From Rhabdophis nuchalis (Eukaryota > Chordata > Lepidosauria > Squamata > Natricidae), in assembly GCA_039707465.1 (NCBI GenBank), contig CM077647.1, forward strand, positions 118,546,610 through 118,610,609: a stretch of DNA of 64,000 nucleotides, read 5' to 3'. Shown one piece after another: positions 11,430-51,972 of the stretch. The notes under the pieces were generated by a model. That model saw nothing but the letters and a program-made list of their open reading frames with translations. It was not told where the DNA came from and ran no database searches. Position 1 is the stretch's first letter. The number at the start of each line of letters is the position of its first letter. Made by a program: the position numbers and the translations under genes.

Positions 11430-14400
11430 TTTCTTTGTCACAATAGAAGCCCAATGAAAAGATGCTATGTGACATCTTGCAAACATGGGCTAGGTCCATT
11501 GAAATCTAAGGATGTGAGATAAATTCACTTGTGACCAAGATTAATGAGTGATGGTGGTGTGACCTTTGTTGTAAAGGCCTAAGAGAATGAAATGTGACCC
11601 ACAAATTGAACTGAGGAATTTGAGTTAAACACAACTGATATGGAATCTGACTGAGTATATATATATGCACTTTGACAGGCCAAAATTGAGCATGAAATTT
11701 ATATATGCACTTTGACAGGCCAAAACTGAGACTGAGCATGAAATTTAGGTCTTTATTTGTTTAGGAAACAGTCAACTACATATAGCCTATAACTTAGGTT
11801 ATATAAATGATCATGTTTGAAGTAATGAACAGTAGATGGGAACTTTTAAGACAGAAGATTGTAGAATTTAATTAGAACCCCAGGAGTATCATAGATATAT
11901 GAAAATTCAGCACCTCACTTCATCTACTTGGTGAGCTTTTCCTGATACTCCAGGACAATTTAAATGAGATTTAAATACTAATTGACAAATTAGTATTAAC
12001 TTGTTATTCAAAACATATACATTTATATGGTCTTTATTCTAGACAAATACTAATAATTATTCTTAAGTTTATTTTGATACATCACATAGATTGATAAGAG
12101 GAAAATGAGTACTCCTACATATTCTCAAGACTCATTTGTGGAGAAATATATTTTTAGAAATTAGATTTGAAGCAGTGCACTATTTTTCCCTTAGAACTTT
12201 TCATTGTGAACTATAAAAAAATCAACAGAGCATTAAGAAAGAAATTATTTTTGCTATATTGTTTCTCCTGGGGAATTTGAAATAATGATATATAGCTTTA
12301 GAGCATTTAATCTTTCGTTATAAATTAAAATCAGCTGTTGGCAGCTAGTGGCTGTTTTGGCAATTGCTAGTTAAACTGTCACTCACAATGCATCTCAAAG
12401 GATTTTACACTACGATCTTACATTATCCTACTTCTACTGGGAGTCATCAAGTTAATCACTGCCTCTCAATATTACCTTTTACAAGATTCTTGTGAGGAAC
12501 ACACACACACACAAGCTGTTTTGAGTTACTAGAGGAAAAGCAGCCTATAACAATAATTTAGTGAGGTTTTGTTCAAGAGAGCAATTACAAGTACAAGGGT
12601 ATAAACAGGTGTTTTTAAAAAAAATCCATTGGAAATTTATAGTATACACTCATGCTTCATCTATGGACCATAGCTTCACAGTAAATATTAAGGTGTCATA
12701 AAAGGAAAACAGTAATAACTCATTTAGTGTGTTTTTTCATAGCATTTCAAGTAGCATATTTTATAAAATAGTTTACTTTTACTTGGCAATAGTTTCTTGA
12801 AAGAATTGGTTCATCATTTACTGTATAAACTTCTGAGCATGTAGTAGCTGCTTTTATCATACAACCTAATAGTTCTTATTTTTTGGATGTTCATAAATAG
12901 GATGTTCATAAATAGGGTAAAAGGTATTTCACAAGCATCCAGAAAGAAGTCAAATGAACCTGACAGCTGAGTTTGGATGACAACATACATAGGAACAAGA
13001 AGAGTATGTAATTATTTTAGCACTACTTATGAACATTTTCAGTGAGGCTTCAAATGAAATTCTCTAATGATTGTTCTCTGACTATGCCCAGATTTTTAGC
13101 AAAGACATCAGACATCATCAAGACGTCTGTTTGGCTGCTGCTTCTATTTCATTTTTGGCTCAGCAGATTCTCCTTTGGATTTGTGCCCCCCCCCCCCCCC
13201 TTCTGATTTTTCTAGGCAGATTTCCAAACTGTTGACCATTTCCTTCCTATGTTCTTACTTACAATTAGATTCACTTCATGAAGTAGCAGCTGCTGCTTAC
13301 TCTCTTCTATTTCTGGACAGCGGAAAGCTTGTTTACTATAGCACTTTAGATCTGTACTCTCATTTGGGAGATATTCTCTTTTAACTTGGGGTAGAAAATC
13401 TGAGGCATCAGTCTTGACACAGCAAGGAAGAGCTAGGCTATAGAATTGGCCTAGATCAATTGTTGGACAAGTTCAAATTTTTCTTTTGAGTGTGATTCAG
13501 GCTGCTATCAGAAGTGTGAGGATCAGGTTTCCATATTTTTCTCTTATAGCATTTGTAAAAATAAATAATGGGCATATCCTTACCTTATGGAACAGAAGGA
13601 TGATGACTAACCAATGGTAATGTCTGGTCATGCAGCATGCATTTCAATCTCTTGGCAACAATACAGGATGCAAGACAACATAGGGCAACAGGAAGGGGGT
13701 TTGAATAGCAGCTTCACATAACTTATAAAACAGAAACCTATTACTGCAGTTTTCAAAAATTAGTCTAAATTGGCCTCCCAACTGAGAAGCAGTGTGAGAT
13801 TGGCCTTGTGTCAAATCCCAACTTTACTGTAACACAGTGTGACTTTATGAAATAAAGTTCAAATGTGGATGGAGAAGCAAACTATCCGTATTTCTTGAGA
13901 TTTTCAGAGGAAAGTGGATTATAAATTTAAAAATAAAGGTTTTTTCCTGGACATTCTCCTAGATTGTGACAAAGTGATCAAATCAAATTCAGAAATGATT
14001 TAAATAGTTGAAACAAGATTATGTTTGCTGTATATATTTAATCCTGTATGTTCTGTGATGTTTAGCACTAGACAAAGTTCACTTTTGAATTTGGCACATT
14101 TTTAATGGCGCCTATTTAAACTGAATGCAATTGACAAATCTAGACCTGGCCTCAAAAGTTTCTCAGAAGTACTGACATGTGTTCATGTCCTACCGCCCTC
14201 TCTTCTCCAATGGAAAAAATACCCCCATGAACCTAAACACTTTCTAGAATTTGATTTTGTAATTATCTATATATTAATGAGACTTTTGTTTGTAATGTAT
14301 TTAGTAAATAAAATGACCAAGTCAGAGAAATATTTAAGTTCCATGGAACACCCAAAAAAAGAAAAAGAATAAAGCTGTAATTGCTATGATGAATTCTGCA

Positions 14401-16887
14401 GCATCAGTTCCTTTTATGTGTGTGAAATTTGGGCAATACTGATTGGGATAAATTTGTATTTTTTTAATGTTCCTCTAGCTTCTATATACAAATTTAGCCA
14501 CAAGATTTTTGTTTTGTTTTCGAAAATTAGATAAGATCATAAATACCATTTTCCTCCCTAAAATTCAGATTTCCTTGGGTTGTGCACAAATAAAAGCTTT
14601 TCTCCCATTTGCCAAAACATATTTGAAAAATGCTAAGTACTTTGTAAGGCAAGTATAGTTGAAATGTATTTTACGGAGAAAGCCACTCACATTTCCATGT
14701 GCAAATGCGTAAGTCAAAACTCATCTTCTGGCTACAAAATTTATTCAAATTGTCTGAAAACTTTATACCAAGGCAACAACATCAGCACTTTGATCAAGGT
14801 GTATAGCTGAAGCCTGTTATATTGTTCTTACAGAAATTGAGAAGCGTAAAGGGAAAAACATTTCCACAGTTGATTTTCCCCCCCAACTGGCATGATGTTT
14901 CTCTTTTAGAAACATAATTTTATAACTATTTATTAATAAGAGAGATGATTTATCAATCTGAGATGGCTGTGGCACTTTATTACAAGTAAAGTAACTACAT
15001 ATCACTTAAGATTCTATATCTGGATAGTAAGGAAGTCAAACATTAAATAAGAGGTGTGCTCAAACCCAATTATCCTTGTTGTTCTTTCAGGCTAACCCAT
15101 CAATTAAATTATATAATCCTGCTGTTCAGTAAATTTTAGGAAAAACTGCTTCCTTATATAAAATGAATCAAATTTTATTCTGTTTTGTTTCTCAAATAAA
15201 CAGCATTATTTTGAAGGCAACCTTCTTACCATCTCACGGGATTAAGAATTATCCACTCTCAATAGACTCCCTATTCTTTACACAAGTTATTTTTAATTGC
15301 AAGTTATGAGAAGCAGAAGAATCAACCCATGTTATGCAAATAGTAACTTATGAAAATGTGGTTCTCCTAAATCACTGGATATGAAATTATTGAATCACTC
15401 AATTATATTTGATATATCCTTAATTATTCAGTAGATGCAGGATGGAAGAATGTCTAAAATACAGGGTCTGAAAAAGTGAACAGTAGAATGTGGAAGAGTT
15501 TTCAAGCATGTTGGTAGTATGATGCAAAGGAATAATGATCCGCTGTCTTGTCCAATGGATTGACAATGTATTTATGTCAAGTCATGCTTGAGCATATTAG
15601 AGGTCTTAAGTGCATCCTATTGATACAGGAACTTATACAGTGGGATTGTACTTTCACTAATGTTCAACTAGCACATTATTTCTGCCCCTGTATTTCTGCC
15701 CTATCCTAACAACTACTGCATTGCTATTATTATTATTTCTATTTTTGGGCTACAAGCTAACTATTTTTTAAATTAATGCTTATGCATTAAATGTGCCATT
15801 TCTTAAGATGGGATTCTATAACTGATATCTTTGATGAAAATTAAATTCTCAAGTTCTCCCTCATGAAGCATAGAAGGGAAAAAAGGGTTGTTAAGCATTT
15901 CTCACATTCAGCAAATGCTACAAAGGGATCACAACATGCACAAGAGACCTGGGACTCCAAAGTTATCATCGACATGGTTCACATCCAGAACTGTAACAGA
16001 AATGAAAATAAAACTACAATAACCAAACAAAAATACGAGAATTTGGTCTTCCTAAGTGTGTTCAGAATCTGAATTCAGCAGCAAATCTGCAATATAAGCA
16101 GATATTAGAACTGAAGCTTTCAAGAGCATTGTTTTCTATGTTTCCCACATCATGTATGGGAATAATTACACCCCAAAAAAGTTACCGGTGAATTGTCCAT
16201 AAAAGGCAACTTGGACACTTAGCAAAGGCAGAGAGATTATATTGAAGTTTTATCATTTATACTGCTGTCACACTGAAAATTAAGCAAACTATGCAAATAG
16301 AAGGATTTTTGAAAAAATGTAGATCTCTTTCGCTAATTGAAAGGAATGATACAAGAAATGTTCAGTGTTTTTGAGAAAATATAATATTTTCCCACAAGAT
16401 TCGTTTTAAATTTCCAAATTGCCTTTTTTCTCCAAATCAAACACAGGGCAGTATATAAACTCTTAAATTAGGAATTTTGTGCTATACTTTATTTGCTAAC
16501 CATCATATTGATGATACTTACTAAAGGTCATATAGATACGTGCTCCTTAATCACTGTATTTTCCCTGAAATTAAAATATCTGTAATTACAGACATTTCAT
16601 TATGCCAATAAACTAATCTGCACAAGATAAATTAACCTTCATTTACACAGCATGAGCTAAGCCTTTCACTGACAAAATGAGATGAGAGGATACTAGCCTT
16701 CCTGGTCTCATACTAATCATCTTTTGGAAGATTTTTTCACTTTTTGTTGTCATACCATATTGTGGCATGATAGTTTAAAATAGTGCGCTGTAAAAGCCCT
16801 TCAGATGTTACTGAACTATAAATATCAGCCCTTCTCATTATTGCTCCTGCTGCCTGGACTGCTGGGAACTATAGTGCAGTGTACTAA
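11430..16887. other. Repeat-poor AT-rich convergent intergenic / 3' UTR region
   Basis: No coding exon recognised on either strand and very few repeats: a (CA)n at 12498-12512 and a C run at 13187-13200. Plus-strand AATAAA hexamers (13560, 13851, 14308, 14368) are candidates for a long PLCD3 3' UTR. The rest shows nothing I can name. Confidence 0.5.
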
Positions 16888-16960
16888 ACTCACTTAACAA
16901 TTGTCTAGCTTGCCAGTGGGAATTTTGTGCTCAACTGTGGTTAAGTCAAGGACTAGCTTA
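16888..16960. mobile_element. Tigger-like element end fragment
   Basis: CACTTAACAATTGTCTAGC ... GTTAAGTCAAGGACTA resembles the terminal part of the Tigger-like repeats at 33667 and 40055. Confidence 0.5.
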
Positions 16961-18248
16961 TATAGCCTAACTAACATTTATCCCACCAACAAAGTTATTA
17001 GATCCTATAAAATATATTGAATACATTTTGATTATAGATTGCCATTTTCATTCTAGCTTGTCTGGTATTTTCTGTTCTAAGTTTTATGTGAACACTAGCA
17101 AAATTGCTATATGTATTTAATCCGCTAGTAGAGCTTCTGATTTTATCAGCCAATTTTCATTGCAGGAAACGGTCATAAACAGTTCTTTTTAAAGAAAATA
17201 AGCTAGACAATATAACTTGATTGCAAGACAGAGAACTAATATTTAGAATAGTCGATGTGTTAGATACTATAGCTAGAAAACAAATGGAGATCAGAATTGA
17301 CAGAGAATAGCTACAATTCATATTAAATACCCCCCCAATTACAATTTCATGGAAGAAACTGGAGAATTTTTCCCCAACAGAACAAAGAACGGATTCCATA
17401 AACCAAAAGCCACAAACTCTACATTTGGTTATTCAAACATTATACTATAGTTTTATTAGTGCACATCCAGGGAACAATAGCTGGGATTCATACCCCATTC
17501 CACCATGAAGTAAAGATCATCCATCATTAAAATAGCCCTTTGGTTTTTAAAAGAAAGTTGTCTTAACAAGGGATTGGAATTAAAAAGGCCATAGTGCTAT
17601 GTAAAAACTGAAAGCTGGCTTTAAAACTTCCATTAACTAGACCAATTATGTACTGCAGCTCAGAATCATTTTTGCCTCACAAAAAGAGGGAATACACCTC
17701 TTTTGGGAAGAGGGAATGCACTGTACTCTTCTGACAGAAATCCAAAGAGACAAAATTTTGGTCTTTTTTTTTTTGAAAAAATCATCATAATAAACCACCA
17801 GGCAATTAATATTTCTTTCAACAATAATTCTAAGATTAAAAAGCTATGCTGCCTGATGGTACCACCCCATTTTCCACTTCAGATGAACAGCAATCATTGT
17901 TAAAATATAGAATATATAATATAATTTTTTATTATTATTCACCCGTTAACTCCAATATATGCCAATTGTAAAATTGTGAGCTAGTTCTCAGCAGTTACAT
18001 TCCCTTGATCATGTTGTATGAGAAGGGGGAGGGGAAAGGCCAAGAGCTGGCAGAAATACACTGGTGTGCTCAGTGGCACGTGATACAATCATCAGAAATG
18101 TCAGGTCACATAGCTAATGCAGTGGGCACCAGCTCCTCCCCAGGACTCTGTCACTTCCATGGAACTCTGAACCATGAGGACGGCAGTTCCATGCTGGCTA
18201 TTGGCCCCAGCCTTCAGTTTCCGCCTGCCCTTCTTCGAAGAAAATTGG
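16961..18248 (-). other. NMT1: Probable NMT1 3' UTR region
   Basis: This AT-rich stretch downstream of the NMT1 stop has no other gene. Minus-strand AATAAA hexamers occur at 17928-17933 and 17452-17457 as candidate poly(A) signals; the sequence alone does not say which is used. A C run lies at 17331-17336. Confidence 0.4.
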
Positions 18249-47107
<28,859 letters not shown>

Positions 47108-47290
47108 CTTGGTAAAGGGAAGCCTCGTCGACTGACGCGGTTGCGCAGTGCCCAAAGCCAAATCGCGATTGGACGCTCAACTGCAGTGCGCCGTGGGACT
47201 TGTAGGCAACAGTGTAATTAAGAAAACCCTTATTAAAGCAACAGAGGGCGTGGGACTAAAGTACCCATGAGTCTTTGCGGGGGGAAAAGG
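47108..47290 (-). promoter_or_regulatory. NMT1 promoter and 5' UTR, CpG-containing
   Basis: Directly upstream of the NMT1 ATG lie several CpGs and an inverted CCAAT box (ATTGG on +, 47168-47172). On the minus strand, around 47185-47206, CTACAAGTCCCACGGCGCA resembles a ZNF143/THAP11-type site. TATA is absent. In human the NMT1 and DCAKD starts share a short bidirectional promoter, so this could also serve DCAKD. Transcription starts cannot be placed from sequence. Confidence 0.5.
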
Positions 47291-47299
47291 TTTCCCCAA

Positions 47300-48944
47300 C
47301 AACACTTAGCTAGCTATCTCTTATTTCCTCCGGCTAGCTTGCCAGCAGAGTTGTCCTAAATCATAAGCCTTACTTAATACTTACTTACAATTACTTACTT
47401 AATTGTACCCCCAAATTTTGGCCTGTTTACAGCAAGTAAAAATATTAAAAAATAATATTACAATAAAAACTGCTAATTAAAATAGGAAAATGATCGATAT
47501 AATATTAAACAATAAAAAGCACATCATAAAACAACTCAAATATCATTTAATTCCTAAATGCCAAAGAGAGCAGAATCATCTTAATTGCTTTTCTAAAATT
47601 CAGCCAGATGGGGACTGACTGGCCCTCTAGAGGGAAATTTTCTTCCATATAATGGAGTTCTAATTTTGAAATAACCTCATTCTAGATATGGAGCAGATTT
47701 TTTTTTCAGGGACAGATCTTCCTAGATAATTTTGTTTACTTGTTAAGTATTCTGTTGTATTTATTTGACAGTTTAATTATATTTAATTAGATTTTATCCA
47801 TTATTTTTCATTAGATTATGAATTGTAGGTGACGTCCAACTATTACTCTTGTCCTCTATTTTAATCCTGAAACTGGTAGGTTTTTATCCAATGCTTCAGA
47901 GCACTACGGAACCATCTTCTTCAGAAACAAAATGTTGGATTAAGATGGGTTTTCGTCTGGTCCAGGAGCATTATTATGTTCTTACTGATCAAGAGAAAAA
48001 ATTTCAAAAGCCAAAATACTTGAATACGTATTTGAACTTTGGTATTAATCTGTTTTAGTATAATAAATATATTTTTCCTGCGTTATTTTGGGATTTAGGC
48101 TTTAGTCCAACACTTCTCCTAGAAGTTGCTTCATTAAGTCAGTAGGACTCAATGTAGAACTCTGAGGACATTGCAGCAGGCATGAAGTTTATACTGAGCA
48201 TTATTGTAACAGCCACTTTTCAAGAAAACTGGCTGTGATGAAAATTAGTCTTGACAATTGTACCCAATTTATTTAAAACTGTAGAAAAGGCATACATTAG
48301 TTTCATTTTAGAAATTGTTTTTATACATAGGTTCATTCCCAATATTCTTGTAGAAAAAAGGTGATTCTGATATTTTTGGGTACATGTACATAATTTCCAA
48401 CTCCACAAAAATAATGTTTTATATAACATTCTCAGTTGTTTGGTATTAAGGAATAGGTCAACTATGTGAATGAATAAAGCCTTGGGCATCAGAAAGTATA
48501 CACATAATAGTTTTGTATGAATATGAATAGAAAATAGTGCAGTCTATAGCCTTTATTAATCAATTGTATATAAAATGCACAGAATATGTTAAAGTGATGG
48601 ATTACAATTTCTATAATTCCCAGTTCATGTGTTTATCAGAAAAAGATTGCACAAAGAAATTTTAACCAATGCATCTAGAAGATATAATTTGAGGAAACTA
48701 GTATAGGGAATTGTATGTAATTATTTTTCCTGAATCAGTCAGTCAAAATTTGTTAAAATGAGTACATGTATTTATATAGCTTATAAATCTGATTCATTCT
48801 AATAGTGCAATCTTAAACATTTATTCAGAAGGAAGGTTCACGATGGATTTATTTCTAGATACATGAACATTTTACCTCAACAGGTGACACTAATTGACAA
48901 GCTGATCTTCTTTCTGAAGCTACAATAAATAGGGTTGATTTTGT
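47300..48944. other. NMT1-DCAKD interval, left part: nothing recognised
   Basis: AT-rich, with a TTACTTAC-type short repeat near 47375-47402. No conserved coding sequence seen on either strand. Confidence 0.45.
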
Positions 48945-49082
48945 TTAACATTTAGATGGGAGACCTAGGAAGGCCAAACATTAACCTGGAAGAAGGAAAT
49001 GGAAACTACTACTATATCATTGCAAGAAACCTGCATAGATGGATAGGATTAGGAGCCAAACTTGACTCAAAAGAAAAATTAC
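48945..49082 (+). mobile_element. Old SINE, possibly 5S rRNA-related
   Basis: TTTAGATGGGAGACCTAGGA resembles the 3' part of 5S rRNA (GGATGGGAGACC), followed by GAAGGAAATGGAAACTACTA, phrasing seen in reptile SINEs. Diverged, so a low-confidence assignment. Confidence 0.4.
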
Positions 49083-49959
49083 CTGTAGATGGGAACAACT
49101 GCCTATTCATTATGTAGAAAAACCCTTAATTCTTAACTTTTTAAATTACATTACATATACCCTTTCTGAAATCATTTTTCTGTTACATGTAATTTGGCAA
49201 ATAAAAACAAAATATCAATTATGAATCTATAATTGTGACTTACATTACACTACATTGTATAACATCTTTGACCCATTTTTAATTCAGTGCTATATCAGTC
49301 TGACTGAAATTCTCCAAGGCTTTCAAAAGTTTTCCAGACCTCTCATCTATTTTTAAATCCAATATACCAATAAATTATGTTTTTGTAAATAGCTTTCTTC
49401 ATAGAGTGCATGGTTGCTCTCGCAAATGTTATCATCTCAGTAGCCCCATAAATTTGGCTAGTCAAAAGTCCCGATGAGTTTAATAGCAGGGATTTAAGCC
49501 ATTGTCATTCCACTCAAAGTTAAAAAGTTAAAAATCAAACAATATTTTCAACTCATGAGAAAATCATTGCTTTTTTTGTTTGTTTGTTTCAAGTCAATTG
49601 CCAAAGGCATCTTTCCCCCTGAATATACGTTACTGTGTCAAATAACAACACGAATTTTGTGCTGGACTCTTCTTCAGAATCACCCTAGCTGAAATCATTC
49701 AATTGGATCCCAAGAAAAGCCTTTTCCAACAAGTCCTTTGAGATGCATTGACCGTGCAGGTTAGGAATTCCGAAAACATTTGACCGCTGGACAAATACTA
49801 TCCCTATTCCCATCCCCACCCACCCCTAATTACTTCAAGAATTGGCCAATCTAATTGGGAAGACCAGGAATATGTCAACGATTACTATCTGACGAGGAAT
49901 TGACTCAATAAGAAATTCGGTTCTTAACTTTTAATAAACACAATACAATTCTGAATATA

Positions 49960-50262
49960 TCAACCTCAGGGTACCCTGCCGTTCTTCGCTTCTTTTCTTC
50001 TCTTGGCTTCACGCTGGAACAGTCAAGCTCAGTTTGGGTAGTAGGGATTGGATGGAAACCCCAGCGTGATTTTTTTCAGCCAATAAGGAATGAGAAAAGT
50101 GAAATGTACATGAAGCCCAAGAAGTAATCCGTAGCAACCTTTCGAAATAGGGGAAGTGCTTGAAAGAATTCAGATCATCGGACGAGACCTGGAAGCCGTG
50201 ACACATTATTCTTTCTTCTCTTGCATGGGAGAATAAGTTTTCCCTCCTATTGCAAATACTGG
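49960..50262 (+). promoter_or_regulatory. Candidate alternative DCAKD promoter / 5' non-coding exon
   Basis: A CpG-enriched patch in AT-rich surroundings carries a CCAAT box (50080-50084) and an inverted one (50047-50051). A plausible donor ACTG|GTGAGG ends near 50260. DCAKD needs an upstream non-coding exon, and this is one place it could be; the NMT1-side promoter near 47.2 kb is the other. Weak call. Confidence 0.25.
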
Positions 50263-51439
50263 TGAGGCATGGGCAGGATTATTGTGAACATAGGCAGAGC
50301 CGCTTCTCTCCTTGAACAGTCGTAGTAGTCAGTCCCTTAATTCTCCGTTTACATGAAAGGGATGACCGATTGGTGTGATTTTAAATCCCGTCCCGCCCCT
50401 TCTTTTTGTAGAAATTAAGGTGCAAATGGTACGAACTGTCATAGAATTGCGTTTATGTACCTTTATTATATTTAAGGAAAGTTGCGCTGTTATTTAACTG
50501 AACAACTGCAGTAAATGGATCAGAATAAAGATACTGAAACCTGCATAAACTTGTGTTGTAGGAGACAATATGAGAATAATGTCCATTACCTTTTTCCGGG
50601 TCATCTTTTCTATTTAATTCCCAGGAGAAAAATCAGACAGGTTCGGCTAAGATGTATCACCCTGTGGGTGGATGAGTTAGAAGTGATTTATTTAATAAAT
50701 CCAAACCTTGAAACGAAAGATAATATTCATAGTAATACTTAAATTTGAAATATTACGTTCCCGAAATGGAGATCTTATTAACATATTCTGAGTAGAGCTT
50801 TCAGAAACTGTTTGGGGTACTCTAACTGAAAATTGTTTTATAACCTAGCTTGAAGATTTCAAATTTACTTTCCATGCTTAATAGATACAATAATGATTTG
50901 GAAACAATAATATTTGCAATTCTTACTGGTATTGAAGAAGACAAATGGGCATTTGTCCCTGATATGATTTAGAAATTCCAAAATAAATTGTTTGCTTTTC
51001 TGGGAGGGGGGGGGGAGAAGGGGAGGGGGGAGAGAGGGGAAAGGCAGCTAGCAATGTTATGGGATGGGTGGGTTTTAAATGAATGTAATTTCTATTACAG
51101 CTAACAGCTTGGGAATAAACTATCTTTCTAAATTGTGCATGCCTCATTTGATTATAGATGGATGGCATCCCATTGCTTCTGTGGTATGTGAAACTTGGCA
51201 AAAGAAAAAAATATTTTCTTTTTAATGCAAATTAATAAAGTTTACAAGTAATGGACTATGTAGTTCAAAAAAGGGGAAAAAAGAGAGAGAGGAATTTTGA
51301 GATGCTATCATGAGATATTTCTTTGAATGCCAAAGTAATTTTAAGTGGCAAAGAGGCCCCTAAAGAAGATAAGTGAATGAAACTGTATTTCATGCATGGA
51401 TTTAAAAGTTCCAAAGCAGTTTGGGGCAATGGTTTATAG

Positions 51440-51644
51440 CAGGGGCCCCCAACCCCGGGCCGCGGACCGGTGCCGGTCCGTGGCTTGATAGTAACCGGGC
51501 TGGAGTGAGCCTTGGGTTCCACGTGACTGCCGAACGCACGCGCGGCCCACATGACTCGACTCACCCGCTGGAGGCTCCCACCGGTCCGCGGAATTTTTTT
51601 AACATGAAACCGGTCCCTGCTGCCAAAAAGCTTGGGGACCCCTG
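51440..51644. mobile_element. hAT MITE (family E), GC-rich and young-looking
   Basis: Starts CAGGGGCCCCCAACCCCGGG and ends GCTTGGGGACCCCTG, with exact 8-bp duplications GTTTATAG (51432-51439, 51645-51652). Lies 210 bp upstream of the DCAKD start exon. Confidence 0.92.
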
Positions 51645-51854
51645 GTTTATAGTTTTTTTTAAAAAAATAGCTGGAATTAAGGCCTATGAAAGTGCTTTTT
51701 GTGCAAGGTGTGCATTTGAATGTAAGACAGAAGAGTAATTACCAAGTTAGGTAAGAATGCCAATGAATATACAGTATCTCTAAATTCATATTTAGTTTCA
51801 TTTTTTTAAAAGAGTACAAATTATGTCAGGTTTAGTATTTTCTTTCTTTTTCAG

Positions 51855-51972
51855 GACAAAATGTTTTTGGTGGGATTGACAGGTGGCATTGCATCAGGAA
51901 AAAGTACAGTAGTAACTCTGTTGCAGGAACTGGGTTGTGCTGTTATTGATGCTGATGTTATAGCTCGGCAAG
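51855..51972 (+). CDS. DCAKD: DCAKD first coding exon (ATG at 51861, P-loop)
   Basis: Acceptor tttttcag|GACAAAATG and donor caaG|GTGAGT. Bases 51855-51860 are 5' UTR. Encodes [18 protein letters not shown] with the Walker A motif and [10 protein letters not shown]. Confidence 0.93.

Noticed and set aside
47108..47161. Upstream in-frame extension of NMT1 (18 codons)
   Set aside because: It begins with TTG, not ATG, and the downstream ATG has strong context and matches the known N-terminus.
48945..49082. Possible 5S rRNA gene
   Set aside because: Only a short 5S-like phrase (GATGGGAGACC) is present; the rest is SINE-like and diverged.
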